Below are positions 25,378 to 35,341 of a stretch of 54,574 bases of DNA, in pieces. The first letter of the stretch is position 1. Each line of letters begins with the position of its first letter. The position numbers and the translations under genes are program-made. This stretch comes from Rubripirellula sp. Lineage in GTDB: Bacteria > Planctomycetota > Planctomycetia > Pirellulales > Pirellulaceae. The stretch is from assembly GCA_029245125.1 (NCBI GenBank), contig JAQWPZ010000079.1, positions 1 through 54,574 of the forward strand, given 5' to 3'. The notes under the pieces were generated by a model. It searched no databases. It was not told the DNA's origin and saw only the letters and a program-made list of their open reading frames with translations.

Positions 25378-28300
25378 CGGGTTACGCTGAAACCTGGGTG
25401 CGAACTTCCCGATTCTTGTCTCATTGGCGGGGACTCCTCGCGATCACGATCGCTGTCTGTCTGGTGGAGATCCCACACTGCTACGCACAACCACCTGTCG
25501 AAGAACCGACAGCAAGCGATACGACTCGCCCCAACACCCTTGCTTTGCCTGCCGCCCTTCCCGATGGTCGTTCGCTACGAGCAATCGGTTTCTATCAGTC
25601 GCAAGTGGCGGAATTGATTCCAAAAAACTACCAGCCGGTTCAGATCGATGAACTGCGATCTGCCGTTGATCGGCTGACTGATCTTGCGACAGATGATCAA
25701 ACGAGTCGAGTGAAAGATTCGGTTTACTGGATTCGCGTTGAAGGAGACACTTTGGTCAGTGACCAAAGTGTTTTAGAAATTGAATCCTATCGTGAAGGAA
25801 TCCTGCGGCGTTCACTTGGCCGAGTCAACTTGGCAATTATCCCAACTGACTCGCGTGGCGTTTCGCCAGTGACAGAAAGTTTGCCACGCTTGGAATCATC
25901 ACCGGACGGGACGCTCGTGGCCGTTTTCGACGGCAAGTCACAGATCAATCACACGATCGATTTCCAGTGGCGACTTCGTGGTCGTGTATCAGGATCGGGT
26001 CACGAATTTTCAATGCGGCTACCGCCAACTCCGCAAACCCGCATCGTAATTTCGGCGCCGCTAGACACGTTGGTAACAGCAGTCAATGGCGTCTCACGGC
26101 GACTCACCAGTCCCCCGCCAGACGTAATTGAATTGGCTCCCGATCGAACTTGGTACGAATTGGATGCGGGAGGCCTGGAGAACGTCCGCATCCGGACCCA
26201 ACAACTCGATGCGAGCGTCGAGGGTACCAGCACTGTCGTTCGTCAATCAACCGTCCAGTACCAAGCCGAACCGATCGGACTTTCATGGACCTGTCGCATG
26301 GTGATTCAACCACCACTGAATCAACCTCTTCCTAAGCTCGTTGTCCGGGGCACGACCATCACGTCTGCCAAAGTGAATGCGACAGACGTTTCCTATTCCA
26401 GCGAAACCCTTGGGGATCGCCAACAGTATTTGCAACTGGATGTACCTCGCGGGCTCATTAGTGCGGATTCATTGCTGGTCGATGTCACGTTGACCGGTTT
26501 CACTACTTGGGATAATCGACGTGGCTGGTGCGCGCTTCCCATGCCGATTTGGGTTGGCAAGCAAGTGATCTATGCCTCGGCAACCGACAATGTCGAACTG
26601 TCAGTCAGCGATCCTATCCAAGTTGTTGACTGGGAACTCCCCGAAGATTGGCAAGAGCCAACGCAAACCAGCACCGCCGACGCTCCAACCTATTTCCGTG
26701 CGAGTGGTCCTCCGATCGCTATTTCTCGTGCCACCGAGGCAGACGAAACTAGCATTACCACATCCCAGCCAACATGGTCACGAATTCGACTCAACCAACG
26801 CCCGGCTATCGCACAAGCTGACACCCTGCTGCGGATCGAGGAAAGCAACGAATCTCTTACGGCCGTGGCCCGAATTGCCTTGACCGTCGATACCAATCGA
26901 ATCGAACCGCTACGTTTGCTGATTCAGCCGGCTTGGTCGGTTGATTCCGTAACATTTGGCCACTCAGGACGATTGATCGAAACCGGTGGTTTGAGCGATT
27001 CAACCAGATCCATTGATTTGTGGCCGGAAAGTGAAGATCTCGATGGCGATCAACTCTTGATAGAGGTGACTGGCAACCGATCGATTCGCACCACGACCAA
27101 TGCTGCATTTCCATCCACATGGTTCGCCCGCATCAATGGAATTCGTGGTGGACTCATCGCCGCCTTATTGCAACCGACAGAATTCAGTTGGAGTGGACAA
27201 TCGACGCTGGAACGACTTGCGGGTCAGCCACAGGATTTAGATGAAAGTCAAATTCAATTCTTCTCGGGAACAGATACACAAACCCTTTGGTTTCGTCCCA
27301 CCATTGGACGGACCCCGAGAGTCGAACTGCAAACGCCGACTGTTGCTTTTAATACATCGACTTTGTTTCAAGTTTTTCGAGACGGCAACGATCTCGTGGA
27401 AACCGTGCTGATTGAAGTTCAATCACAAAGTCAATCGCTGAAACAACTGACCATTGACACCGGACCAGCTGCTGGAAGGCCACCCTTGAGATGGTCGATC
27501 AGTGGCATCAACGAGTCCCCCACAACTTCGATCGCGCCGTCTGACATCGAAATCGGAAACGCAGATCGTGACGGAAGTTACCTAATTGACGTCTCGGACA
27601 AAGTCCTCCGAGGTCGGCAATTAATCGGACGACGGCGTTATCCCATCGAACAAGACTTGTTGTTGCCGTTACCAGCCGTCCCTGGTGCAACGTCGCAACA
27701 GTCGGAAGTTCAACTTGGACCGGGAATCGTCACAAAACGCAAATCACCATCTGTCCAGCGAGTCCCGTTTGGGAAGCTTGCAATCGCTAGATTTCAGAAT
27801 CAATCACCCCAGCCATTCGCCGTTGCTGACCCAAGCCAAGTCGAACGTCTGAGGTACGACGCGGTCGAACAACCCTCACTCACAATTGCTGCTTCACTGT
27901 CCCAACCAGACGTCACGGTCGTTTGGCGCGAACAGGTACGCGTGATCGCATCGAGTCGTGGGTCGGACCTCGTCGAAGCAATTTACAGGGTGACACCTGC
28001 CGCCGATTTCCAAATCGATTACGATCCCGAACTTCAGCTCTCCTCAGTCGTCCGCGATGGAGCACCGGTCGACCTGATCACGTTACCGCAACGACCAATC
28101 GTTCTGCAAACGAAAGGCCGAACAGAGACCATCCGAGTACGTTGGACCCGATCACAATTTCAATCAAGCTGGCTGCGGCGATGCCGAATCCCCCAGATCA
28201 ACGCGTCCGGCACCATCCTCCGTTCTGAACATGAATTGATCGCAGCTGCAGACACCTTTGCACCAGCTTCTCTGTGGCGTGGTCAAACAAAAAATCCGCG

Positions 28301-31300
28301 ACACACTACGGTCAAGGTCCAATCAGGAACTTCCGTCACCTTAGTTCGACGAAATATTGCATTGGCATTCGGCTGGTTAGTTGCCTTTCTTTTGTTTGCC
28401 GTAAGTTGGCGCATCGCCGATCAGTCACCGCTTCAAATCGCAGCGTTAATGACGGTCTTCACAACACTGCTGTTCCTATGGTGGCCGTGGCGATTAGCTG
28501 TCATCGGATGGTTCGTTGTACCCACGTTGACTGCGGCGATTTTAGCGACCACGCAACAGTGGTCGAATCGCGACAAAACGAAAACAACCTCGATTGACGA
28601 TGGATCGACCGCCACACAAAAAAACCTCGCCGAATCAACCGCCGATTTTTCGCTCGGGAGCATCGCCAAACTTCTCTTCTGGATCACGTGTTCTGGCTAC
28701 GTCGTGCAAGCGAGCATTGGGCAAGAACCAGAATTGAATCGCGCCGAAAATTCAATCGCTGGTCGTGGAACAGTGAATGTTTTGGTGCCGATGAATCGCG
28801 AAGGCTCAGTCTACGGCAACATTGTTTATGTACCGAAAGATCTGAAAGAAGAACTATTCCCCCTCGCAACAGCTCAGCCTACACAGACCCCGCACATTCA
28901 ATGGGCAAGCTATTCGCTACAGCTCGATTCAGAAATCAGCGGATCGAATCCCGAGGCAGGTTGTTCACTCGAAGTCGATTACTTATTGCGGATTGCTCCA
29001 AGCGAACTCAAAAGTGTTCCTGTCCGACTCCCCCTTCCCCCCAATTCAGTACGAAGAATTGAGCGAGTCGACGAAGCTGGTGGACTGATTCCGTTTCGCA
29101 CCACGTCGGATGGCCAGCTTGTGGCCACCCTGCCCCAAGGCAACATTTTCCAACTTCGGATCACGTTACAGCCTGCGGTCAGTCAAGCGGAACAATGGAC
29201 AAAACTCTTTTTGCCGATCCCTCCCGTTGCTGCGACGCGATTGACTGTCGAATCCGAGCAAGACCTCGATGCGATTCGATTCGGGGGTGCCACCGGTAAT
29301 CTGCTCCGCGAAACCGATCTCCGTCGCTGGGTAGATGATCTGGGGCCGGTCGATTCATTAGAAATCGATTTTCGCTCAGAAACGACGACAGCCACCGATT
29401 CCAAGCCGCTGCAACGCAGATATTGGGTCACCGCCAATGCAAACCAAGTGACAATCGACTGCGAAATCGATTCCCCCACCACGCTGGCTGCCGGCGAAGC
29501 CTTTCAATTTATCCTACGCGACTCTCGATTCCCCACCCTGATTTCAACCGACTGGAAATTGAACCGTAGCGAGCAATACACACCCTCGCGACGACTGATG
29601 ACGTTTACCAGCCTTCGAGACAATCCAGGTCCCGTCCGATTGCTTTGGAAAACACCCGTTCAAATCAAACAATCTGCTCCACCTTTAGCGATCAGAATAC
29701 CAGAAGTCATCGCGGCCGCTTTGGGCGAAAACGCACCAGCCTGGATCGCGATACACACCGACCCCCGGGTGCGCATCCTACCCTTGCAAAACGAGACAAT
29801 CGAAGCCTTATCGGTCGATCACTTCCTAGCCGCTTGGAGTGGTTACCGCAGCAACATCGATCGCGCGATCATCGCCTTGACTGACTTGCCATCACCGATA
29901 CTGGTTCGCCAATCACCCAACAAAGACGCCGTTTCACAGCAGCAAGAAATCTGCATCAGTCAAAGTCGGCTCGAGCTCCATTATTCCGCAATCGTCACAC
30001 CTGGCAGCGGCAAAAACCAACGCTACTCAATCCGATATCAACCTCCGCTTCAATTGATCATGGCATCCGTTGACGGTGAACCTGTCACAGCGAAGACATT
30101 TGGCGGTGGGCAAACCGGTGAATTACCTCTAGGAGTCTTTCGAGGTACAGAGCCGATTTCGATCGAACTCATTGCCTTTCAATTGCTGCCTGAATCGACC
30201 CGGCGAAATTTCACTCCGCCAACGATTGAACTAATCGCAGGAGCAGAAGAAGTCTCTGAATGCGTCTGCAGCTTGTATCGAACCCCAGCGGTTAACATAC
30301 AAGTCGGGCCCGCGAATGATACGAATCCGCGATTACCAACACCTGAGTTGACGAGTGATTTGTTATTGAAAGGATGGGTACCCGTTGCACGATGGACTCG
30401 CGGCACGACATCCGGCAATGATCCTGATTCAGTCAGTCCAGCAATCGTTTTTGAGTCTTCGCCTGTGGATACTCGGTTTGGATGCAGCCAGCTGATTTCA
30501 ATCAATCGGTCTCAAAGCCAGTGGACGATGGAGGTCGGCATTCGATTCTCGCCTGATCAAAGACCCAAATCGGATTCTGACATTCGACCCCAACGCCTTC
30601 CTGATTTTGTTGACATCGAAATACCCACTGCGTGGTGTGATAACCTGACTATCGAACCTTCTTCGCTCACTTACACTCAACGCCCAGCAACCGACGAAAC
30701 CCGCCAAATCCTGCGAATCCGCAACAATCCGTTGCAAGCTGACGACACCATGATTTCAATCACGGGCCGCCTGAAGAGCAGTGAAACTGGGCGTGTTAGT
30801 GTTCCTGCGGTGCAAGTGCTCGGCGCTGGTAACCGCCGGATCTACATCGATGTCCCCAATCGACTTGATGATGACCCGATTCAATGGCGGACCAGCGCGG
30901 TGGAAGCGATTGAACTACCCAAACGCTGGAGTGATCAGGATGCCAATCGCTCAACTTACCTAGTGGCAAGTCCTTCTTGGTCGATCGACCTCGCCCCTTT
31001 GCCAAGAGACGAATCGGGTGCGGTCGTCTTCAACGCAGATGCCCAGGTATTTCTCCGAGAGCAGGGTCCCCTACTCTTATGTCATTGGGATTTTTATCCA
31101 GGCAATCTCGAGAGCATGCGTGTTCGCTTGCCCAAAGATACGGAGTTGGTCGGTGCCTGGAGTGCAGGTCGCGCGGTGATTCCATCCGCCTACACGAATT
31201 CCGATTTAGCGAATGCGGAATATCTAGACTTACCTCTTTCTATCAGTGGTCTTTCGCAACCAGTTGAGATTCTCCTCAAATTGCCGAATACCACCTCGCG

Positions 31301-32105
31301 ACTTACCTCGTACTTGCCTGAACTTGCCGATGTCATGGCAACAAAAAAATGGCTGGTACATTACGCGCCTGCGACAAACGGAGCAGTGCTATCCTTGAAG
31401 GTTCGAAATCTCGAGCAACAACGAGCGATTTCAATGGCACGTGGTGTGGTGGATGCTGTCTCGGCAGTTGGCCGCGTCGCGCAACGACCGCGTGATGAAG
31501 TTGCTGCTTGGCTGGCTCTCTGGGTGAAGCGATATCAGATGATCTCACAGTCCGTTGGGAGAACAGTCGACCTACAGGGAGATCTGGAACGCTTGCGAGA
31601 GTCTACCGAAAAAGATACGGAGACTGCCACGATGCAACAATCACGATCAATTCACCAACAGTGGAATGCCCTCGACACCGAATTGGCAGGGCTCTTGAAT
31701 CGCTTCTTGCCATCAGAATCAACGTTGCCTTCCACGAATCCCACCGAAATTTTGACAGCCTCGTCTGGAAATGAAGTGATGTTCGGTGTCGGCGATTTTG
31801 AAGGATTTGAGCCGCAGCAAATTGTCGCCCTTTCAGCCACCAACCCACCTCGGCCGATCCAATCAATCTCGGATAGTGACCTCGGCCTGCGAACTGCCAT
31901 CATTAACTTACTCACGTTGGCGATTGTGGGTGGATTTTTAGTGTGCTTACGGCCACTGAAAGACAAGTTATTGCCAATCTTCATTCACCCGGCATTTTGG
32001 CTGGGATTGCTAGGGATTTTTGGTTTTGCAGTCGCGCCGACGGCGGTCGCTGGAGCGTTGCTACTTGTTGCTGTCACTTTGCCGGCATTCCCCTCGCATC
32101 ACTAA
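25374..32105 (+). CDS. Giant membrane protein made of two unit-A-like halves, function unknown
   Basis: 2243 residues. The first half (1-1062) has a signal segment (LLAITIAVCLVEIPHCYAQ), a beta-rich ectodomain and three hydrophobic helices at ~995-1062 (LAFGWLVAFLLFAV, ALMTVFTTLLFLWWPW, WFVVPTLTAAI), the same place as in the upstream protein. After a polar linker, a new hydrophobic segment (AKLLFWITCSGYVVQASIG, ~1098-1116) starts a second half of similar size. It opens with VNVLVPMNREGSVYGNIVYV and KDLKEEL, like the opening of unit A, and ends with three more helices (~2170-2240). A short helical stretch (about 2045-2120) precedes the last helices. No enzyme motif is seen. ATG at 25374 overlaps the stop of the previous gene. 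A sequencing error joining two genes is unlikely because one frame stays open throughout. Confidence 0.8.
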   Translation: MTGYAETWVRTSRFLSHWRGLLAITIAVCLVEIPHCYAQPPVEEPTASDTTRPNTLALPAALPDGRSLRAIGFYQSQVAELIPKNYQPVQIDELRSAVDRLTDLATDDQTSRVKDSVYWIRVEGDTLVSDQSVLEIESYREGILRRSLGRVNLAIIPTDSRGVSPVTESLPRLESSPDGTLVAVFDGKSQINHTIDFQWRLRGRVSGSGHEFSMRLPPTPQTRIVISAPLDTLVTAVNGVSRRLTSPPPDVIELAPDRTWYELDAGGLENVRIRTQQLDASVEGTSTVVRQSTVQYQAEPIGLSWTCRMVIQPPLNQPLPKLVVRGTTITSAKVNATDVSYSSETLGDRQQYLQLDVPRGLISADSLLVDVTLTGFTTWDNRRGWCALPMPIWVGKQVIYASATDNVELSVSDPIQVVDWELPEDWQEPTQTSTADAPTYFRASGPPIAISRATEADETSITTSQPTWSRIRLNQRPAIAQADTLLRIEESNESLTAVARIALTVDTNRIEPLRLLIQPAWSVDSVTFGHSGRLIETGGLSDSTRSIDLWPESEDLDGDQLLIEVTGNRSIRTTTNAAFPSTWFARINGIRGGLIAALLQPTEFSWSGQSTLERLAGQPQDLDESQIQFFSGTDTQTLWFRPTIGRTPRVELQTPTVAFNTSTLFQVFRDGNDLVETVLIEVQSQSQSLKQLTIDTGPAAGRPPLRWSISGINESPTTSIAPSDIEIGNADRDGSYLIDVSDKVLRGRQLIGRRRYPIEQDLLLPLPAVPGATSQQSEVQLGPGIVTKRKSPSVQRVPFGKLAIARFQNQSPQPFAVADPSQVERLRYDAVEQPSLTIAASLSQPDVTVVWREQVRVIASSRGSDLVEAIYRVTPAADFQIDYDPELQLSSVVRDGAPVDLITLPQRPIVLQTKGRTETIRVRWTRSQFQSSWLRRCRIPQINASGTILRSEHELIAAADTFAPASLWRGQTKNPRHTTVKVQSGTSVTLVRRNIALAFGWLVAFLLFAVSWRIADQSPLQIAALMTVFTTLLFLWWPWRLAVIGWFVVPTLTAAILATTQQWSNRDKTKTTSIDDGSTATQKNLAESTADFSLGSIAKLLFWITCSGYVVQASIGQEPELNRAENSIAGRGTVNVLVPMNREGSVYGNIVYVPKDLKEELFPLATAQPTQTPHIQWASYSLQLDSEISGSNPEAGCSLEVDYLLRIAPSELKSVPVRLPLPPNSVRRIERVDEAGGLIPFRTTSDGQLVATLPQGNIFQLRITLQPAVSQAEQWTKLFLPIPPVAATRLTVESEQDLDAIRFGGATGNLLRETDLRRWVDDLGPVDSLEIDFRSETTTATDSKPLQRRYWVTANANQVTIDCEIDSPTTLAAGEAFQFILRDSRFPTLISTDWKLNRSEQYTPSRRLMTFTSLRDNPGPVRLLWKTPVQIKQSAPPLAIRIPEVIAAALGENAPAWIAIHTDPRVRILPLQNETIEALSVDHFLAAWSGYRSNIDRAIIALTDLPSPILVRQSPNKDAVSQQQEICISQSRLELHYSAIVTPGSGKNQRYSIRYQPPLQLIMASVDGEPVTAKTFGGGQTGELPLGVFRGTEPISIELIAFQLLPESTRRNFTPPTIELIAGAEEVSECVCSLYRTPAVNIQVGPANDTNPRLPTPELTSDLLLKGWVPVARWTRGTTSGNDPDSVSPAIVFESSPVDTRFGCSQLISINRSQSQWTMEVGIRFSPDQRPKSDSDIRPQRLPDFVDIEIPTAWCDNLTIEPSSLTYTQRPATDETRQILRIRNNPLQADDTMISITGRLKSSETGRVSVPAVQVLGAGNRRIYIDVPNRLDDDPIQWRTSAVEAIELPKRWSDQDANRSTYLVASPSWSIDLAPLPRDESGAVVFNADAQVFLREQGPLLLCHWDFYPGNLESMRVRLPKDTELVGAWSAGRAVIPSAYTNSDLANAEYLDLPLSISGLSQPVEILLKLPNTTSRLTSYLPELADVMATKKWLVHYAPATNGAVLSLKVRNLEQQRAISMARGVVDAVSAVGRVAQRPRDEVAAWLALWVKRYQMISQSVGRTVDLQGDLERLRESTEKDTETATMQQSRSIHQQWNALDTELAGLLNRFLPSESTLPSTNPTEILTASSGNEVMFGVGDFEGFEPQQIVALSATNPPRPIQSISDSDLGLRTAIINLLTLAIVGGFLVCLRPLKDKLLPIFIHPAFWLGLLGIFGFAVAPTAVAGALLLVAVTLPAFPSHH

Positions 32106-32324
32106 ACTCGCTCGCGGCGTGGTAAACTAAACCAAGCTTGTTTGCGATCACTTGATCGACTGGCCACCTGTGCTGCCGGTCTCCCGAAGAAAAAGCAACC
32201 AAGCACGATCGCCCTCCGCATGGCTTAGCAGCCCTGCCCTGCCCTGTCGGCGATCACGGCAACGAAACCGGCCTCGCCCATCGCGGGGCATTGTTGATCA
32301 CCTCGGAATCAATGCGCAATCGAA

Positions 32325-35222
32325 ATGAAACGTTTCGCCACACTCTTTTTACTGCTTTCACCTTGGTTCATCCTCAACGCGCAAGACATCGAATCGCCTG
32401 CTCAACAGGCTGCATCAGTATTGCAGGTTCGGGAGGGCTATCGACTTGACCTAATTGCCAGCGAACCGTTGATCACAGATCCCATCTCCGCGCGACTTGA
32501 CCGCCAAGGTCGTCTGTGGGTTGTTGAGATGCCCGACTATCCCAGCGGACCACTCAATGGAAATCACCCCGCCGGTCGAATCAAAATCCTGGAGGACCGT
32601 GATGCAGATGGCACCTTTGATCAAGCGACTATCTTTGCGGATCAGTTGCTCTTTGCTACAGGCGTCCAACCCTATCGTGACGGCGCCATTGTCACATTGG
32701 CTGGACGCATCGTTTTTATGCGGGATGTGGACGACGACGGAACCGCAGACGAAACAACTGTCTGGTTCAAAGGATTCGCGGAACAGAATCAACAACTTCG
32801 TGCGAATCATCCGATGCTCGGCCCAGACGGATTGATTTATATCGCCAATGGCTTGCGCGGCGGAAAAATCGAGGCTGTCGATCCGCGGTTCGATCAAAAA
32901 CCAACACCACTCGATCTGCGAGACCGCGATTTCTGCTTTGACCCTGATGGAACTTGGTGGGGCGTCGTGGCTGGTAAAAGCCAGTTCGGCATGACGATTG
33001 ACGATTTTGGTCGTCGCATCGGATGTAGCAATCGAAACCCAGCCATGATGACTCCGCTTACCTTGCAGGCGGTCGACCGTGACCCCTGGTTGGCATCACG
33101 CGATGCGATCCACAACGTCGCTTTGGCTGCCGAGAAATCTCGCGTATTCTCAAGAGCCAATGCCTGGACGACCAGCAACCTACACTCCGGGCAATTCAGC
33201 GCCGCCTGTGGGGTCTTGGCTGCTGGGATGGAAGATGACTCGGGCGAATGGCTGCTGACATGCGAACCGACTGCATACTTGGTGCAGCGACAACGAATGA
33301 ACCGCAGTGGAAGCGTTTGGAACTCCCATCGCGAAGAGTCGGAACAAGAGTTCTTATCTTCCAGTGACACTTGGTTTCGGCCAGTGGATGCCACGGTGGG
33401 AAATGGACAATCCGTCATCGTGGTCGATATGGCCCGCGCTGTTATCGAACATCCGGATTTCATGCCAATTGAGTTGAAATCACGACCTGATCAAATGGAT
33501 GGCCGCAACCTCGGTCGAATCTGGAAGATCACACCACTCAACACAGATGAATCTCACCAACGCTTAGATCGATTGGATCAAGCGTTTCAATGGCTCAGCT
33601 CTAATTCACCTTGGCAGCGACAAGTTGCTAGCCAGTTGATTTTGGAATCAAAGGATGTAGATGAGACGCTGTTACGTTCCATCATACAATCGCAAGATTC
33701 GTTCCGTGGGCAGGCTCGCGCCGCTTGGATTTTACACCGCCGCGGCCGTTTGCTTCCAGAAGATACGGACTCACTTGCCAAATCACCCCATGCTCGGCTT
33801 CGCGCTTTGGCGGTCAATCTATCCCGTGAACTCGACAATGGAGTCGCCTTGGCCATCCGGTCGAGCTCAGATTCTGATCCGTTGGTGCTTCGCGCCGCAG
33901 CCGCTTCTCTCGCTGGCATGTCCGACCACCCGACACAGCGCATTGATGGAATGGTAGCGATCGCTCTCGCGACAAACGACCTCTGGACGATGCGAACATT
34001 GGGGGCCGTCGATCCTGCCTTGCTAAAAGGGTTAGCGGCAAAACTCGCACAAGTTGACATCAAACATCCAGAATTGCTCAATCGCCTCATTCAGCGAATG
34101 TCTGTCGATGATCCAATATCTGCGGCAACCGCCATCGCCCAAAAGCTCAAGAACCGAAAACTCGAAACATTAGAGGAGGCGACGACCAGCGATTTGCTGG
34201 ATTGTCTAGAAGCTTGGTTTGTAGGAACCAAACGTGGACGTCGATCCCCAAAACAAATCCTTTCAATGCTTGATGACGCAGATCGCATGACTCTCGTCAC
34301 GGCGCTTGAGACAACTGGTAAAGCTGTCGGCAATACCTCGGCACCAGCGGACTGGAGAGCTCGAGCAATCAGCATCGCCAATGAAACAGGGCACCTCCCA
34401 AAACAACTGACACACTTGCTCGATGCTGATTCACCCCCACCGGTCCGTATCGCGATTCTGCCGATTCTCTTGCGGCAAGACCCACAAGGAACGCGAGACT
34501 ACTTGGTTAACAAACTGATGGGCATGAGTGTTTCCCTGCGTTCCGCAACTGTTTCTGCATGCAGTCGATCGGCGGGTGACACGCTTTGGCTACTCACAAA
34601 GATCGAAGATGGTTCAATTCCCAAAACGGTCGTCGATCCCACCACGGCAAAACGTTTTCGCCAGCATTCTGACCCAGAAATCCGTGCACTCGCGACCGGT
34701 TTACTACGTTCCGCCCCCGATCGTGTCGCTGTTTTGCAACGGTATGCCGTTTCGGCAACACAACTTGGCGACGCAAAATTGGGCAAAAAATTGTTCATGG
34801 AGCATTGCTCGGCCTGCCACCAGATTGATGGGCAAGGAACCAATGTGGGACCGGACATCAGTGACACCCGGACAAAGACCGCCGAGTCTTTGCTGACATC
34901 CATCTTGGATCCCAACGCTGCCATCGATGCTTCCTACATCCAATACAGTGTCTTGACACTCGACGGCAGAGTCCTGGATGGATTGCTAATCGATGAATCC
35001 TCTGGAGCAGTCACACTTCAACAAAAGGGTGGAGAACGAATCACCGTTTCTCGCCAGGACATCGACATGATGCAAGCTCCCGGAATTTCATTGATGCCGG
35101 AAGGCTTCGAACAAACCATGGACTCCAGCGCGATGTCGCATTTACTGGCCTACCTGAAAAACTGGCGGTACCTCAATACGAGCATTCCCGGCACACTACA
35201 AACGCCACAAAGCACTCCTTAG
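32325..35222 (+). CDS. PVC-type membrane-bound dehydrogenase with C-terminal cytochrome c
   Basis: 965 residues, exported (MKRFATLFLLLSPWFILNAQ). The N-terminal half (about 30-400) is a beta-propeller of the planctomycete 'membrane-bound dehydrogenase' type, related to glucose/sorbosone dehydrogenases. Marks are GYRLDLIASEPLI, RLWVVEMPDYPSG, ILEDRDADGTFD and DVDDDGTADETT; the acidic loops resemble calcium sites. Residues ~420-790 are helical, HEAT-like repeats. The C-terminal domain (about 810-950) is a haem c domain: GKKLFMEHCSACHQIDGQG (CSACH at about 828-832), then VGPDISD. A probable axial Met lies in the following segment. The likely role is oxidation of a sugar or sugar-like substrate in the periplasm, with electrons passed through its own haem; substrate unknown. 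It opens the second haem/DUF1501 gene set, 220 bases after the giant-protein gene. Confidence 0.9.
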   Translation: MKRFATLFLLLSPWFILNAQDIESPAQQAASVLQVREGYRLDLIASEPLITDPISARLDRQGRLWVVEMPDYPSGPLNGNHPAGRIKILEDRDADGTFDQATIFADQLLFATGVQPYRDGAIVTLAGRIVFMRDVDDDGTADETTVWFKGFAEQNQQLRANHPMLGPDGLIYIANGLRGGKIEAVDPRFDQKPTPLDLRDRDFCFDPDGTWWGVVAGKSQFGMTIDDFGRRIGCSNRNPAMMTPLTLQAVDRDPWLASRDAIHNVALAAEKSRVFSRANAWTTSNLHSGQFSAACGVLAAGMEDDSGEWLLTCEPTAYLVQRQRMNRSGSVWNSHREESEQEFLSSSDTWFRPVDATVGNGQSVIVVDMARAVIEHPDFMPIELKSRPDQMDGRNLGRIWKITPLNTDESHQRLDRLDQAFQWLSSNSPWQRQVASQLILESKDVDETLLRSIIQSQDSFRGQARAAWILHRRGRLLPEDTDSLAKSPHARLRALAVNLSRELDNGVALAIRSSSDSDPLVLRAAAASLAGMSDHPTQRIDGMVAIALATNDLWTMRTLGAVDPALLKGLAAKLAQVDIKHPELLNRLIQRMSVDDPISAATAIAQKLKNRKLETLEEATTSDLLDCLEAWFVGTKRGRRSPKQILSMLDDADRMTLVTALETTGKAVGNTSAPADWRARAISIANETGHLPKQLTHLLDADSPPPVRIAILPILLRQDPQGTRDYLVNKLMGMSVSLRSATVSACSRSAGDTLWLLTKIEDGSIPKTVVDPTTAKRFRQHSDPEIRALATGLLRSAPDRVAVLQRYAVSATQLGDAKLGKKLFMEHCSACHQIDGQGTNVGPDISDTRTKTAESLLTSILDPNAAIDASYIQYSVLTLDGRVLDGLLIDESSGAVTLQQKGGERITVSRQDIDMMQAPGISLMPEGFEQTMDSSAMSHLLAYLKNWRYLNTSIPGTLQTPQSTP

Positions 35223-35341
35223 CTGGATTTGCGCAACGGATGCCGACGTACGAATCACCCAAAACCAAGCTGGCGTTTCCCGCACCAGACGCTCCAGCGA
35301 CCACGATTGCTTATTTCTTGGGCAGTTTAAATCACCAAAGC

